Part shown: positions 34,992 to 44,641 of the stretch, piece after piece
How positions within the stretch are numbered: the first letter of the stretch is position 1
How the letters are laid out: each line of letters starts with the position of its first letter
Assembly (NCBI GenBank): GCA_023955225.1
Contig: JAGSGJ010000003.1
Location: 10,331 to 74,330, forward strand
Reading direction: 5' to 3'
DNA from: Sulfurovum sp.
GTDB lineage: Bacteria > Campylobacterota > Campylobacteria > Campylobacterales > Sulfurovaceae
Length of the DNA stretch: 64,000 bases
The notes under the pieces: model-generated
Databases searched by the model: none
What the model was told of the DNA's origin: nothing
What the model saw: only the letters and a program-made list of their open reading frames with translations
Position numbers and translations under genes: made by a program

Positions 34992-37550
34992 TTAATTTCC
35001 TCCTTCAAGGATTTCACTCAAATAAACTTTTGCTTCTTCTAACGCAGTTGTGATCTTACTTGGATCTTTCCCGCCTGCCTGTGCAAAGTCAGGACGTCCA
35101 CCACCACCGCCACCAACGATTGGAGCGATTGACTTGATCCAGTCACCTGCTTTGATCGGTGTATTTTTAGACCCCGCAGCAAGCATCACTTTGTCACCTT
35201 TTTTCATAAATAGCATCACAGCGATATTTTCATATTTATTTTTAAGCTCATCGATCATGGTTTTAATGTCACCGTTCTCCACTTCTTCTACAATAATATT
35301 CACACCATTAACCTCAACGGCCGTTAACTCTTTTTGACTGCTACTCATTGCTGAAGCTAATTCACCTTTCAGTGTTTTAACCTGCTCTTTGAGTTTAGCG
35401 ATACCTGCTATCGGATTTTGGTTCTTAAGTTCTGTTTTAATCTCATTTAGCTCATCTCTTAATGCATTTACACCCTCTCTGGCAGCATTTCCACAGATAG
35501 CCTCTATACGTCTCACACCAGCACTTACACCACTTTCTTTAGTGATCATAAAAAGACCAATCTGTGCAGCATTGTCGACGTGTGTACCACCACAGAGTTC
35601 TATGGAGTCTCCAGCAAAACTTACCACCCGTACTTCATCACCATATTTCTCGCCAAAGAGTGCCATAGCACCAGAATTCTTCGCTTCATCAACAGACATT
35701 ACTTCTGTTTTTCCAGCAACGGCTCTGCTGATCTTATCGTTGACCCACGCTTCTACTTTAACGAGCTCTTCTGCAGTCATCGCCTGTGGATGAGAAAAGT
35801 CAAAACGCAATCTTTTATCGTCATTGAGTGAACCCGCCTGTGCGATGTGGTCACCCAGGATGTCTCTAAGTGCTGCATGAAGCAAGTGTGTTGCAGAGTG
35901 ATGTTTCTCTATCTCAGCACGGCTGTTATCTACTACTGCTTCTACCTCATCACCCACAGAGAGTTTACCTTTGACTTCTGAGAGATTCATCTCTAAGAAC
36001 TTTCTTGTGTCAAGTACTTTTACATCATTACCGAGTGTTCCAACATCACCTGTCTGCCCACCTGACTCTGCATAAAATGGTGTTTTGTCAAGAAGTACCC
36101 AACCCTTGCCATCGATGCTCTCTACCTGCTTAAAATCTTCATCAAGCAGTGCCAGTACTTTTGCCTGAGCTGAATTGCTTGTGTAACCTACAAACTCATT
36201 GTTATCAAACCTCTCTTTAAGTGCTTTAAAATCACCTGTTGTTGCAGCGTCACCAGTACCTTTCCAATTGGCTTTAGACTGTGCTTTTTGTGCTTCCATC
36301 TTTGCATCAAACGCATCGATATCCAGCTTGATATTTTTTTCACGAAGCATGTCTTCTGTGAGGTCAAGCGGGAAACCGTATGTGTCATAAAGTTTAAATG
36401 CTACTTCACCGTTAAATATATCTGTAGTATTTTTCAGTTCTTCATTAAAGAGTTTTATCCCTGCTTCGATCGTATCGAAGAAACGCTCTTCTTCCATTTT
36501 CATAGATGTTTTGATCGCTTCAGATTTACTCGTAAGATAGTCGTACTGTCCACCCATAAGTGCCACTAGGGTATCAACGAGTTTATACATGAACGGTTCA
36601 CGTAATCCAAGTAAGTATCCGTGACGAATGGCACGACGCATGATACGGCGAAGTACATATCCACGTCCCTCTTTGTCAAAGTTTACTCCCTGAGCCAGCA
36701 AGAAAGAACAAGAACGCAGGTGATCTGCGATAACACGGTAAGAAGCAGAATTAGCTGCATCAAAGTCATAAGGTGCACCGACGAGTTCACCTATCTTCTC
36801 TAAGAAAGGCATAAAGAGTGATGAGTGGTAGTTGTTTAACTTACCTTCTTTGATCGCAACTACTCTCTCAAGTCCCATACCTGTATCGATACTAGGTTTA
36901 GGAAGCGGGTTAAGTGTACCTGTTTCATCCCGGAAGTACTGCATGAATACCAGGTTCCAGATCTCTAAAAATCTATCACCCTCTCCACCCATTTTATCTT
37001 CCGGGCCATTGAAGTTTTCTTCACCCTGGTCATAGAAAATTTCAGAACAAGGACCACAAGGACCCGTGTCACCCATCTGCCAGAAGTTGTCTGCATCACC
37101 AAAACGAAGGATACGATCGGCAACTATATGTTTTTTCCACATCTCTTCAGCTTCATCATCACTGTCATGTACAGTTACCCATAGTTTGTCTATAGGAAGA
37201 TTCAAATACTTCTCACTTGTAATGAACTCCCATGCATAAGCGATGGTTTCTTCTTTGAAATAATCCGCAAAAGAGAAGTTCCCCAGCATTTCAAAAAGTG
37301 TATGGTGACGTGCTGTATAGCCGACATTGTCAAGGTCATTGTGTTTTCCGCCTGCTCTTAAACAGGTTTGTGAAGAAGTAGCACGAGGTGTTGCAGGAAT
37401 AGGCGCTTCACCTGTAAAAATGTTCTTAAACTGTACCATACCTGCGTTGGTAAACATAAGTGTCGCATCGTCTGGTACGAGTGGTGAGCTTGGTATGAGC
37501 TGATGCCCTTTACTTTGAAAAAAGTCTAAAAAATCTTTTCTAATATCCAT
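34992..37550 (-). CDS. alaS: Alanine-tRNA ligase
   Basis: 852 residues from the ATG at 37550 ('MDIRKDFLDFFQSKGH'), preceded by AGGA; the 25 residues upstream are not alaS-like. Catalytic domain with 'RATSSQTCLRAGGKHNDLDN' and 'GDTGPCGPCSEIFYD', then the editing domain ('HSATHLLHAALR', 'VELCGGTHV'-like 'IELCGGTHVDN'), and the C-terminal C-Ala region ('GGGGGGRPDFAQAGG'). It charges tRNA-Ala and clears mischarged Ser/Gly. Confidence 0.97.
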   Translation of the reverse strand: MDIRKDFLDFFQSKGHQLIPSSPLVPDDATLMFTNAGMVQFKNIFTGEAPIPATPRATSSQTCLRAGGKHNDLDNVGYTARHHTLFEMLGNFSFADYFKEETIAYAWEFITSEKYLNLPIDKLWVTVHDSDDEAEEMWKKHIVADRILRFGDADNFWQMGDTGPCGPCSEIFYDQGEENFNGPEDKMGGEGDRFLEIWNLVFMQYFRDETGTLNPLPKPSIDTGMGLERVVAIKEGKLNNYHSSLFMPFLEKIGELVGAPYDFDAANSASYRVIADHLRSCSFLLAQGVNFDKEGRGYVLRRIMRRAIRHGYLLGLREPFMYKLVDTLVALMGGQYDYLTSKSEAIKTSMKMEEERFFDTIEAGIKLFNEELKNTTDIFNGEVAFKLYDTYGFPLDLTEDMLREKNIKLDIDAFDAKMEAQKAQSKANWKGTGDAATTGDFKALKERFDNNEFVGYTSNSAQAKVLALLDEDFKQVESIDGKGWVLLDKTPFYAESGGQTGDVGTLGNDVKVLDTRKFLEMNLSEVKGKLSVGDEVEAVVDNSRAEIEKHHSATHLLHAALRDILGDHIAQAGSLNDDKRLRFDFSHPQAMTAEELVKVEAWVNDKISRAVAGKTEVMSVDEAKNSGAMALFGEKYGDEVRVVSFAGDSIELCGGTHVDNAAQIGLFMITKESGVSAGVRRIEAICGNAAREGVNALRDELNEIKTELKNQNPIAGIAKLKEQVKTLKGELASAMSSSQKELTAVEVNGVNIIVEEVENGDIKTMIDELKNKYENIAVMLFMKKGDKVMLAAGSKNTPIKAGDWIKSIAPIVGGGGGGRPDFAQAGGKDPSKITTALEEAKVYLSEILEGGN

Positions 37551-37698
37551 TGAAAATATCCTAATATAAATTAGAGATATTTTATCTAAAATGTGGTTAT
37601 TGGTAGGTAAAGAGTAAAATTTCATGAGACTATACGTTCTATTTCAGAAATATATAGCCCCACTTTGGATAGGTCCAAGAGTAGAGTATTTAATAATT

Positions 37699-37716
37699 GT
37701 GTTAAATTTGTGTCAA
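37699..37716 (-). promoter_or_regulatory. Direct repeat, OmpR/PhoB-like, upstream of alaS
   Basis: GTGTTAA-ATTT-GTGTCAA (plus strand), two 7-bp repeats with an 11-bp period. It lies ~150 bp upstream of alaS and matches 38271-38288 at 16 of 18 positions. Confidence 0.4.
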
Positions 37717-37808
37717 TTGCACAGCTCTTTTTGACTATCATCTTTCTATATTATTATCTATACCTACAAAAGAAGTAAAGAATAATAAAATACCTATAAA
37801 CAAGTAGA

Positions 37809-38225
37809 CTAAAGACAATCGATTAATTCAATATATGTAATTCTCCAATCTTCACCATCTACAGGATAAGTCTCTCCTACTAAAAGAAAATCATCACTAA
37901 TTCCAAAAGTATCAAGACTATAAGGGAAATGTATATCTGAGACAAAATCAATATAGTAATTATTTGTTATGAATATTCCTGAATCAATTTCACTACTCAC
38001 ACTATAGTCATATATATTATAAGAGTCTCCACAAAATTGAATCTCTATTTCAGGTTGATCTATAACATTTACTATATTTGCAGTTACTAAAAATCCTTGA
38101 TTTAAATCATAAATATTAACTTCATCGACTCCGAAGGTAGCACTTCCACTTCCACTTCCTCCACCACAACCACTCAATGCAATCACAGATACGACAGACA
38201 ATATCAACATCATAAACTTTTTCAT
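37809..38225 (-). CDS. Small lipoprotein
   Basis: 138 residues from the ATG at 38225, preceded by AAGGAAA; the upstream in-frame ATG would place 10 charged residues before the signal peptide. N-terminal lipoprotein signal 'MILSVVSVIALSGC' with the lipobox LSGC, then a glycine/serine linker ('GGGSGSGS'). The mature part is beta-rich, acidic and not recognised. Likely lipidated and envelope-located. It is alone between alaS and murG and has a candidate response-regulator site just upstream. Confidence 0.75.
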   Translation of the reverse strand: MKKFMMLILSVVSVIALSGCGGGSGSGSATFGVDEVNIYDLNQGFLVTANIVNVIDQPEIEIQFCGDSYNIYDYSVSSEIDSGIFITNNYYIDFVSDIHFPYSLDTFGISDDFLLVGETYPVDGEDWRITYIELIDCL

Positions 38226-38254
38226 TATTAATCTTTTTCCTTTTAATTTAAACA

Positions 38255-38288
38255 ATAATACACCATAATCGTGTCAGATTTGTGTCAA
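38255..38288 (-). promoter_or_regulatory. Lipoprotein promoter with PhoB/OmpR-like direct repeat
   Basis: Direct repeat GTGTCAG-ATTT-GTGTCAA (38271-38288, plus strand) with an 11-bp period, overlapping the murG stop codon. On the minus strand, 10 bp later, comes TATTAT (38255-38260), a -10. A Pho-box-like repeat placed 10 bp upstream of a -10 is the classical PhoB-activated arrangement, although the repeat is reversed relative to the E. coli consensus. Confidence 0.45.
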
Positions 38289-39281
38289 TAAAGCAGCTAT
38301 TTTCTCACTACCGTTTTTTTCAACGATCTCCATAAGCCCTCTGCTTTTATCTGCTAGATCTTCATCCAGTAATGCCAAGACTTTATCCGTATCTATCTCT
38401 TTTTCTCTCATGATCCATGCGAGATCTTTTTCTACCAAGAATTGCGCATTATGAAACTGATGGTCACTGGCAGCATACGGGTAAGGAATGTAGAGTGTAG
38501 GTACAGCCGTAGCAGAAAGCTCCCATAGTGTAGAGGCACCTGAACGTGCTATGGCGAAATCTGCTTCATTCATATAATCTGCCAACCTATCGGTAAAACC
38601 AAATACTTCTGCTTCTATACCCAGATCATCATAAGCTTTTTGCACCTCATCAATGTTATTCTGTCCTGCCTGATGAATGATCTTAATGCCTTTTTCTTTT
38701 AGTTGAGGTGCTATCTGTAAAGCCAGGGTATTGATGGCCTTTGCCCCTTGAGAACCTCCAAGAAAGATGATCGTGCTAACCTTCTCTCGTATACGGGCAT
38801 TATCAAAAAATATTTGTTTGATCGGATATGCTTTGATAGGACTCTCTTCAAGATACGAAGAGATGAATGCTGTGGCATGTGACTTGAGCAGTTTGTTAAG
38901 CGAACCCAGTGCTGCATTTTGCTCGTGAATCACCAAAGGTATACGTAAGATCTTCGCTGCAAATGCTGTAGCAGCCGCAGAAAATCCACCTACTGAGAAG
39001 ACCACTTTTGCCTTGTGTTTTCTTAAAAGTTTAATAGCTTTCAAGGTTGCCTTGGCCATCATCAAAAGAGATTTTACCTTACCTAATGCACCCTGATTTA
39101 CAACACCACGTGTCTCAAAAAAATATTTGTATGTAAAATCATCATCTTCTTCGAACCACTGCTTGTCTTGTCCTTTGGTTGAACCAATATAAATAAGCTC
39201 TTCCTCTTTCAAATGTTCTTTCACTGCTTTGATGATGGCAAGATGTCCACCTGTCCCACCACCAGTCATTACGATACTCAT
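38274..39281 (-). CDS. murG: UDP-GlcNAc:undecaprenyl-PP-MurNAc-pentapeptide GlcNAc transferase
   Basis: 335 residues. 'MTGGGTGGHLAIIKAVKEHL' start, 'VFSVGGFSAAATAFAAKILR', 'VIHEQNAALGSLNK', 'FLGGSQGAKAIN' and 'ARSGASTLWELSA' are MurG signatures. It makes lipid II at the inner face of the cytoplasmic membrane. It overlaps ftsW by 4 bp (ATGA). Confidence 0.95.
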   Translation of the reverse strand: MSIVMTGGGTGGHLAIIKAVKEHLKEEELIYIGSTKGQDKQWFEEDDDFTYKYFFETRGVVNQGALGKVKSLLMMAKATLKAIKLLRKHKAKVVFSVGGFSAAATAFAAKILRIPLVIHEQNAALGSLNKLLKSHATAFISSYLEESPIKAYPIKQIFFDNARIREKVSTIIFLGGSQGAKAINTLALQIAPQLKEKGIKIIHQAGQNNIDEVQKAYDDLGIEAEVFGFTDRLADYMNEADFAIARSGASTLWELSATAVPTLYIPYPYAASDHQFHNAQFLVEKDLAWIMREKEIDTDKVLALLDEDLADKSRGLMEIVEKNGSEKIAALLTQI

Positions 39282-40459
39282 TTTATGCGTCCTTTACTGT
39301 CTCTTGGTACTTTTTTAGATACCATCAACACCATACCTATAGCGATACAAGAAGCCCATATGTGTGAACCCCCATAGCTTAAAAACGGTACAGCAATTCC
39401 TTTAATTGGTGTAATACCGGAGATACCATAAGAGTTAAGGATAAATGCAAATGCAATCAGTAACCCAACACCGATAGAATAGAGATAATACATAGGATTT
39501 TTCACCTTTGAAGCGATCTTAAAAATACGAAATACAATAAACAACATCGTCAGTGTCACCAAAGTAAGTCCAAAAAGTCCTAACTCTTCTGTGATACCTG
39601 CTAAGATAAAGTCTGTATGTACTTCACTTAAATAGCCCAGTTTAAACTGACCATTTCCCAGACCTTGTCCAAAAAAACCACCATTATGGATAGCATTGAG
39701 GGAGTTAGATATCTGATAAGGCTCTTTTCCTACTTCTATACGAAGGTTTTGAACAGATTCAAAAGGGAAGAGTGACAAAATACTGTCCTGCACAGTACCC
39801 CACCAACTTTTTATCCGTGCCATACGGTGAGGTGCAAAAAAGATTAGCCCTATAAAGGCGATAAAACCACCCGAGATCATCGTTAAAAAGAATTTCCAAG
39901 AACTCCCTATAAATAAAAACAGAACCATCAATGTCCCACCCAGTACGACCACTTGACCTAAATCTTTTTGAAACACAGCAATGATAACGACTGCCACAAG
40001 AAAGACAAAAATATAAGGCGCAAAGGCGCGCACTTCTTCCCAAAACCCCATTTTTGTTTTATTCAGTAATTTACGAGAAAAACTCCATGCCAAAAAGAAG
40101 ATGAACCCTACTTTAAAGAACTCCACTGGTGCAATGGACATCGGTCCCACACGTATCCATCTTTTGGCACCACCTACTGCATTCACTAGAGAAGAAGGTA
40201 AAAACTGCATGACTATCATTAAGATAAAAAAGAGTACAAATAGTAACAACCCTATTCTTGAAAACCATTTGTCAGGATCCATTTTACTTAAAAACACCAT
40301 CGTGACAAACCCTATAAAAATAGCCATACTTTGCCGTATAAAAAAATGAAAGTCTGCATAATTAAAATGCAAGATGGTATACGTAGAGAGAGAATAGCTC
40401 ATCACTAATGAAAGTGTCAAAAGTATCATGACACCAGCTAAAAGGGGTTTATCTATCAT
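39278..40459 (-). CDS. ftsW: FtsW/RodA/SpoVE-family glycosyltransferase
   Basis: 393 residues, about ten hydrophobic segments. SEDS-family hallmarks: 'GAKRWIRVGPMSIAPVEFFK' and 'NGGFFGQGLGNGQFKLGYLSEVHTDFILAGITEELG' (cited in parts: FFGQGLGNGQ, VHTDFILAGITEELG). SEDS proteins polymerise peptidoglycan with a partner class B PBP; FtsW is preferred over RodA because murG overlaps it and an FtsI-like gene is divergent at 40586. Confidence 0.88.
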   Translation of the reverse strand: MIDKPLLAGVMILLTLSLVMSYSLSTYTILHFNYADFHFFIRQSMAIFIGFVTMVFLSKMDPDKWFSRIGLLLFVLFFILMIVMQFLPSSLVNAVGGAKRWIRVGPMSIAPVEFFKVGFIFFLAWSFSRKLLNKTKMGFWEEVRAFAPYIFVFLVAVVIIAVFQKDLGQVVVLGGTLMVLFLFIGSSWKFFLTMISGGFIAFIGLIFFAPHRMARIKSWWGTVQDSILSLFPFESVQNLRIEVGKEPYQISNSLNAIHNGGFFGQGLGNGQFKLGYLSEVHTDFILAGITEELGLFGLTLVTLTMLFIVFRIFKIASKVKNPMYYLYSIGVGLLIAFAFILNSYGISGITPIKGIAVPFLSYGGSHIWASCIAIGMVLMVSKKVPRDSKGRIK

Positions 40460-40545
40460 ATCGTATTCTCTTTTATTATATTAATTAGTATTTTATCAGA
40501 TTTAACAGATAACTTTGATAAAATTAGACTCTATAAGAGGGAAAT

Positions 40546-40599
40546 ATGAATACAAGAGCTAAAGATCAGTATAGTGAGTCACTAAATGCCGAATCATAA
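40546..40599 (+). CDS. 17-residue upstream ORF overlapping ftsI
   Basis: MNTRAKDQYSESLNAES, preceded by a strong AGAGGG Shine-Dalgarno sequence with 5-nt spacing. Its last 14 bases overlap the start of the ftsI-like gene in another frame. The downstream ATG at 40586 has a weaker GTGAG site, so ribosomes finishing this ORF may feed ftsI (coupling). It could also be a translated leader with no protein role, or the sequence upstream of a mis-called start. Confidence 0.35.
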   Translation: MNTRAKDQYSESLNAES

Positions 40600-42631
40600 A
40601 GAAATACAAAATAAAGCAATACATCAAAGAAAGAACAAAATTTTTATTCTTTTTGTACTCTTACTGCTTTTCATGGGTATTTTCTTATTTTCCGTAATGA
40701 AGACCATCACTTCAGACAGACGTATTCCCAGCCATAACTCTACTATTCATGACCGTTCATTTCGTGGGTCCATCATCTCTGCAGATGATTATACACTCAG
40801 CAGCTCACAAAAAACCTATCAAGCTGTGATACGCGGTGCGAGTATAGATCCTGACAAAAAAGCACTTTTTGTCAAACTTTTCAGTATCTACAGTGGTATC
40901 CCTGAAAAAAAGATCCTTAAAAGATTTAAAAATCGTAAAGGCAAAGAGATAAAAGGCAATATTATCCTCTCTAAAACCATTAATGCACGATCCGCTATGC
41001 AGCTCAAATCACTTGCTTATAAATTACGAAAACTAGATGTTTTTCAGTCTATCAAAACCCGTAGTGGTATAGAGGTAGTCTATGGTTTGGATATCATAGA
41101 AAATGGTGAGAGCAGACGCTTTCCTCTTGGTGATGTTTTAAGTCCCATATTGGGCTATGTAGGTGATAAAAGTGATGGAAAATACACCCGTCCATCAGGG
41201 AAAAAAGGTCTTGAACGGGCATACGAAAAACATATTACATCTAAAAAAAATGGATACTTTCAGGGTAAACGTGATGTTGTCGGTGCCGTCATCCATGACA
41301 AAAATAGTATCAAGATACAACGTGTAGACGGCTTAGATCTACATCTCAACATTCCTCTTGCTTTGCAGAGACGTGTTGAACTCATGCTCGATCAAATGAA
41401 ACTCAGCATTGATGCCGATGAGATCATCGTAGGTATCATGGAGAGTGACACAGGGAAAGTACTGAGCTTGGCAAGTTCTGAACGTTACGACCCTTCACAC
41501 ATTAGGCAAAAAGATATCGCTGCACTCGTACCAAAATTTACAGAGTACCCTTATGAGGCAGGTTCAGTACTTAAACCTCTTACCGTTGCAATGGCACTTG
41601 ACAAAAAGAGAATTACCCCTAACACATGGTTTAAGACAGGATATAAAAAATTTGACATCACCGGTGGTCAGAGTGTCAGTGATGATGATTATTTTGAGTC
41701 TATTCCTGTAACGGATATCATTGTACACTCATCAAACATCGGTACGTCTCAAATCTCATGGCTACTTACAGGTAAAGAGTTTAGAGAAGGTTTACTCAAG
41801 TTTGGACTCGCCCAAAAAACAGGGATAGACCTCTCACGTGATCTGCCCGGCTCTCTTAAACCACTTAGGTTACTTGATCATAAAATGCATAGAGCCAACT
41901 CTTCATTTGGCTATGGTATGATGGTCACTTTCACCCAACTGATGAAAGCCTATTCAGCTTTTAACAATGATGGTTTAGCCGTTACGCCTCGTTTAGTCGA
42001 TTACTTGCAAGATGCACAAGGAAAGCACTACACTCTTCCTCCTAAGATTGGAAATATGCAAGCGGTCAGTAAAAAATCTGCCAACCAGATACATGATATC
42101 CTTTTAGAAGTGGTCAAACGAGGTACTGGTGTGAAAGCACAGTACCCAGGATTAGAAGTCGGTGGGAAAACAGGAACAGCTCACATCGCAAAAAAGGGTC
42201 GCTATGTGAGAGAGTACCATAGTAGTTTTTATGGCTTTGCCAACGATAAAGAGGGTCACAAATATACGATCGGGGCGCTAGTGATACGTGCTAAAAAACG
42301 CTATAAATACTTCGCATCACAATCAGCTGTACCGACATTTAGAAGAATGCTGGATATACTTGTAGAACTGGATTATCTTAAGCCAGAAGGTGGACTTGAA
42401 GTAGCCAGTCCAGAAATCAAAGTGGAACCAAAAACACCGCCTAAGATCATACAAAAACCAATGGTAGAACAAAAAAAGGAAAAGAAAAAAGTAACCGTTA
42501 AGCCAGTTACCAAACCTAAACCTTCTGTAAAAGAACTTTTCAAGCTTGAACCAACACCTCAACCTAAACCAGTCAACACAAAGCCTGCAAAAGATAAATC
42601 AACAGAAGAACTTTTTGAAGATCTATTTTAG
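40586..42631 (+). CDS. ftsI: Division-specific class B penicillin-binding protein (FtsI/PBP3-like)
   Basis: 681 residues. Membrane anchor at ~18-37, pedestal domain, then transpeptidase motifs 'YEAGSVLKPLTV' (SxxK, ~327), 'SSNIGTS' (SxN) and 'GGKTGTAHI' (KTG, ~528). It cross-links peptidoglycan at the septum with FtsW. After the catalytic domain comes an unusual tail of about 80 residues, rich in Lys and Pro ('KVEPKTPPKII', 'KPVTKPKPSVKELF'), ending in acidic 'STEELFEDLF'. Confidence 0.88.
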   Translation: MPNHKEIQNKAIHQRKNKIFILFVLLLLFMGIFLFSVMKTITSDRRIPSHNSTIHDRSFRGSIISADDYTLSSSQKTYQAVIRGASIDPDKKALFVKLFSIYSGIPEKKILKRFKNRKGKEIKGNIILSKTINARSAMQLKSLAYKLRKLDVFQSIKTRSGIEVVYGLDIIENGESRRFPLGDVLSPILGYVGDKSDGKYTRPSGKKGLERAYEKHITSKKNGYFQGKRDVVGAVIHDKNSIKIQRVDGLDLHLNIPLALQRRVELMLDQMKLSIDADEIIVGIMESDTGKVLSLASSERYDPSHIRQKDIAALVPKFTEYPYEAGSVLKPLTVAMALDKKRITPNTWFKTGYKKFDITGGQSVSDDDYFESIPVTDIIVHSSNIGTSQISWLLTGKEFREGLLKFGLAQKTGIDLSRDLPGSLKPLRLLDHKMHRANSSFGYGMMVTFTQLMKAYSAFNNDGLAVTPRLVDYLQDAQGKHYTLPPKIGNMQAVSKKSANQIHDILLEVVKRGTGVKAQYPGLEVGGKTGTAHIAKKGRYVREYHSSFYGFANDKEGHKYTIGALVIRAKKRYKYFASQSAVPTFRRMLDILVELDYLKPEGGLEVASPEIKVEPKTPPKIIQKPMVEQKKEKKKVTVKPVTKPKPSVKELFKLEPTPQPKPVNTKPAKDKSTEELFEDLF

Positions 42632-42639
42632 AGGTAACC

Positions 42640-43464
42640 TTAGATCCACAAATTATCTATCAGTCTGGGTTTTCCTACCCATGCTGCCACAAGGATGATA
42701 GTATTCCCTATCTCTACAGTCTCAAGTGCATTGAATTCTCTATCGACAATCGCAATATACTCAACTTCATCCGTTTCTTCGAGTACTGTCAACATCTCTT
42801 TTTTGATCACTTCAACATCGAGTTCACCTGACATCACCATTTTGGTTGCACGTTTGAGTGATCTAGCAAGAGATAGGGCACGTGTTTTTTCATCACCTTG
42901 CAAGTAGACATTACGACTACTGAGTGCCAATCCATTGTCATCTCGTATAATCTGACAGGGAATGATATTGACATCCATGAAATAATTTTTAACCATCTGG
43001 GTGATGAGTGCAAGCTGTTGTGCATCTTTTTTCCCAAAGTACGCATTGTCTGCTCCACTGAGATTGAGAAGTTTCATCACCACTTGAAGCATACCATCAA
43101 AATGGCCAGGACGTTTCTCACCTTCCAAAATATACCCACGAACAGCTGGTGCTCCTATGCAGAGTTCATCCTCTTCATACATAGTATCTATGCTTGGCAT
43201 AAAGAGTATATCTACCCCTGCCAATTCACATATCTTGCTGTCTGCTTCCTCTTTGCGAGGATAAGCCTCTAAGTCTTCCCCTTCCAAAAACTGTGTAGGA
43301 TTAACGAAAATAGAAACGATGAGATGTTCATTTTCTTTTCTGGCTTGTTGTATGAGTGAAAGATGTCCTTTGTGCAGTGCTCCCATTGTAGGCACAAAAC
43401 CTATAGAGCCCGATAATGCATTTTTTGCTTCCTGTAAAGCCTCTATTGTCCGAACGATAACCAT
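42640..43464 (-). CDS. panC: Pantoate-beta-alanine ligase
   Basis: 274 residues from the ATG at 43464, which has GAGG seven bases upstream; an ATG 12 bp earlier lacks one. 'GFVPTMGALHKGHLSLIQQA', 'SIFVNPTQF', 'EGEKRPGHFDGM', 'YFGKKDAQQLALI' and 'SSRNVYL' identify PanC, which joins pantoate and beta-alanine to make pantothenate. Convergent with ftsI and divergent from prfB. Confidence 0.95.
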   Translation of the reverse strand: MVIVRTIEALQEAKNALSGSIGFVPTMGALHKGHLSLIQQARKENEHLIVSIFVNPTQFLEGEDLEAYPRKEEADSKICELAGVDILFMPSIDTMYEEDELCIGAPAVRGYILEGEKRPGHFDGMLQVVMKLLNLSGADNAYFGKKDAQQLALITQMVKNYFMDVNIIPCQIIRDDNGLALSSRNVYLQGDEKTRALSLARSLKRATKMVMSGELDVEVIKKEMLTVLEETDEVEYIAIVDREFNALETVEIGNTIILVAAWVGKPRLIDNLWI

Positions 43465-43527
43465 CTCTAACCTCATATTTCACTATATTTTGATAAAATC
43501 ATATCAAAATTACACTAGGTTTTTACT

Positions 43528-44622
43528 ATGGATGCATACGAATACAGCGAATTACTCAAATCACTTACTATCAAAATGGACAATATTAAAAATATTGTAA
43601 AACCAGATGTCTTGCAAGATAGACTAAAAGAGATAGAAGAGATGCAGCAGGATGCTGATTTTTGGAACGATGTAGCCAATGCAGGGAAAATTTCTCAAGA
43701 AAAAACCAAAGCAGAACGTATTTTGGCTACGTATGATAATGCGTATGATGCAGTGCATGATGCCAGTGACTATTTTGAACTCTCTAAAGCAGAAAATGAT
43801 GAAGAGACCTTGGAGATGCTTTATGAAGATGCAGAAAGCCTACAGGAAAGTACGAATGCCCTAGAAGTACAGATGATGCTCAGTGGAGAACAGGACAGTG
43901 CCAATGCCATCGTTTCTATACACCCTGGTGCAGGAGGTACAGAATCACAAGACTGGGCCAATATGCTCTACCGTATGTACTTGCGTTGGGCTGAGAGACA
44001 TGGATTTAAAGTTGAAGGGCTTGACTATCAGGCTGGAGAAGAAGCAGGTATCAAAGATGCCTCTTTCATCATCAAAGGTGAAAATGCCTATGGATACCTC
44101 AAAGTAGAGAATGGCATCCATAGACTTGTACGTATCTCCCCTTTTGACTCCAATGCCAAACGTCATACTTCGTTTTCTTCAGTGATGGTTTCACCAGAAG
44201 TAGATGATGATATAGACATCACCATCGAAGACAAAGACATACGCGTAGACACCTATCGTGCCTCAGGTGCAGGCGGACAACATGTCAACAAAACAGAATC
44301 AGCTATCCGTCTTACACACATCGAAACAAACATCATAGTACAGTGTCAAAATGATAGAAGCCAACATAAAAATAAAGCTGCAGCCATGAAGATGCTCAAA
44401 TCTCGTCTTTATGAGTATGAGATGGCTAAAAAACAAGCTGCCTTAGATGGTGTAGAAAAATCAGATATAGGTTGGGGACACCAGATACGCTCTTACGTCA
44501 TGCAACCCTACCAACAGGTAAAAGATACCAGATCCAACCAGGCCTTTACAAATGTAGATGCTATACTTGATGGGGATATAGATAAATTGTTAGAGGGTGT
44601 ACTTATCGCTCAGGCAAAGTAG
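43528..44622 (+). CDS. prfB: Peptide chain release factor 2
   Basis: 364 residues. RF2 with 'SPFDSNAKRHTSF' (the SPF stop-codon reader) and 'ASGAGGQHVNKTESA' (GGQ catalytic motif, ~249). It recognises UGA and UAA. The reading frame is continuous from the ATG, so the programmed +1 frameshift seen in E. coli prfB is absent. Confidence 0.96.
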   Translation: MDAYEYSELLKSLTIKMDNIKNIVKPDVLQDRLKEIEEMQQDADFWNDVANAGKISQEKTKAERILATYDNAYDAVHDASDYFELSKAENDEETLEMLYEDAESLQESTNALEVQMMLSGEQDSANAIVSIHPGAGGTESQDWANMLYRMYLRWAERHGFKVEGLDYQAGEEAGIKDASFIIKGENAYGYLKVENGIHRLVRISPFDSNAKRHTSFSSVMVSPEVDDDIDITIEDKDIRVDTYRASGAGGQHVNKTESAIRLTHIETNIIVQCQNDRSQHKNKAAAMKMLKSRLYEYEMAKKQAALDGVEKSDIGWGHQIRSYVMQPYQQVKDTRSNQAFTNVDAILDGDIDKLLEGVLIAQAK

Positions 44623-44641
44623 AAAGAAAAGGAAGTTCTGC

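Noticed and set aside
37551..37625. Longer start for alaS
   Set aside because: The 25 extra residues are not alaS-like; MDIRKDFLDFF is the expected N-terminus.
43528..43620. Programmed frameshift in prfB
   Set aside because: The frame is open from the ATG through the start region with no in-frame UGA, so no frameshift is needed.
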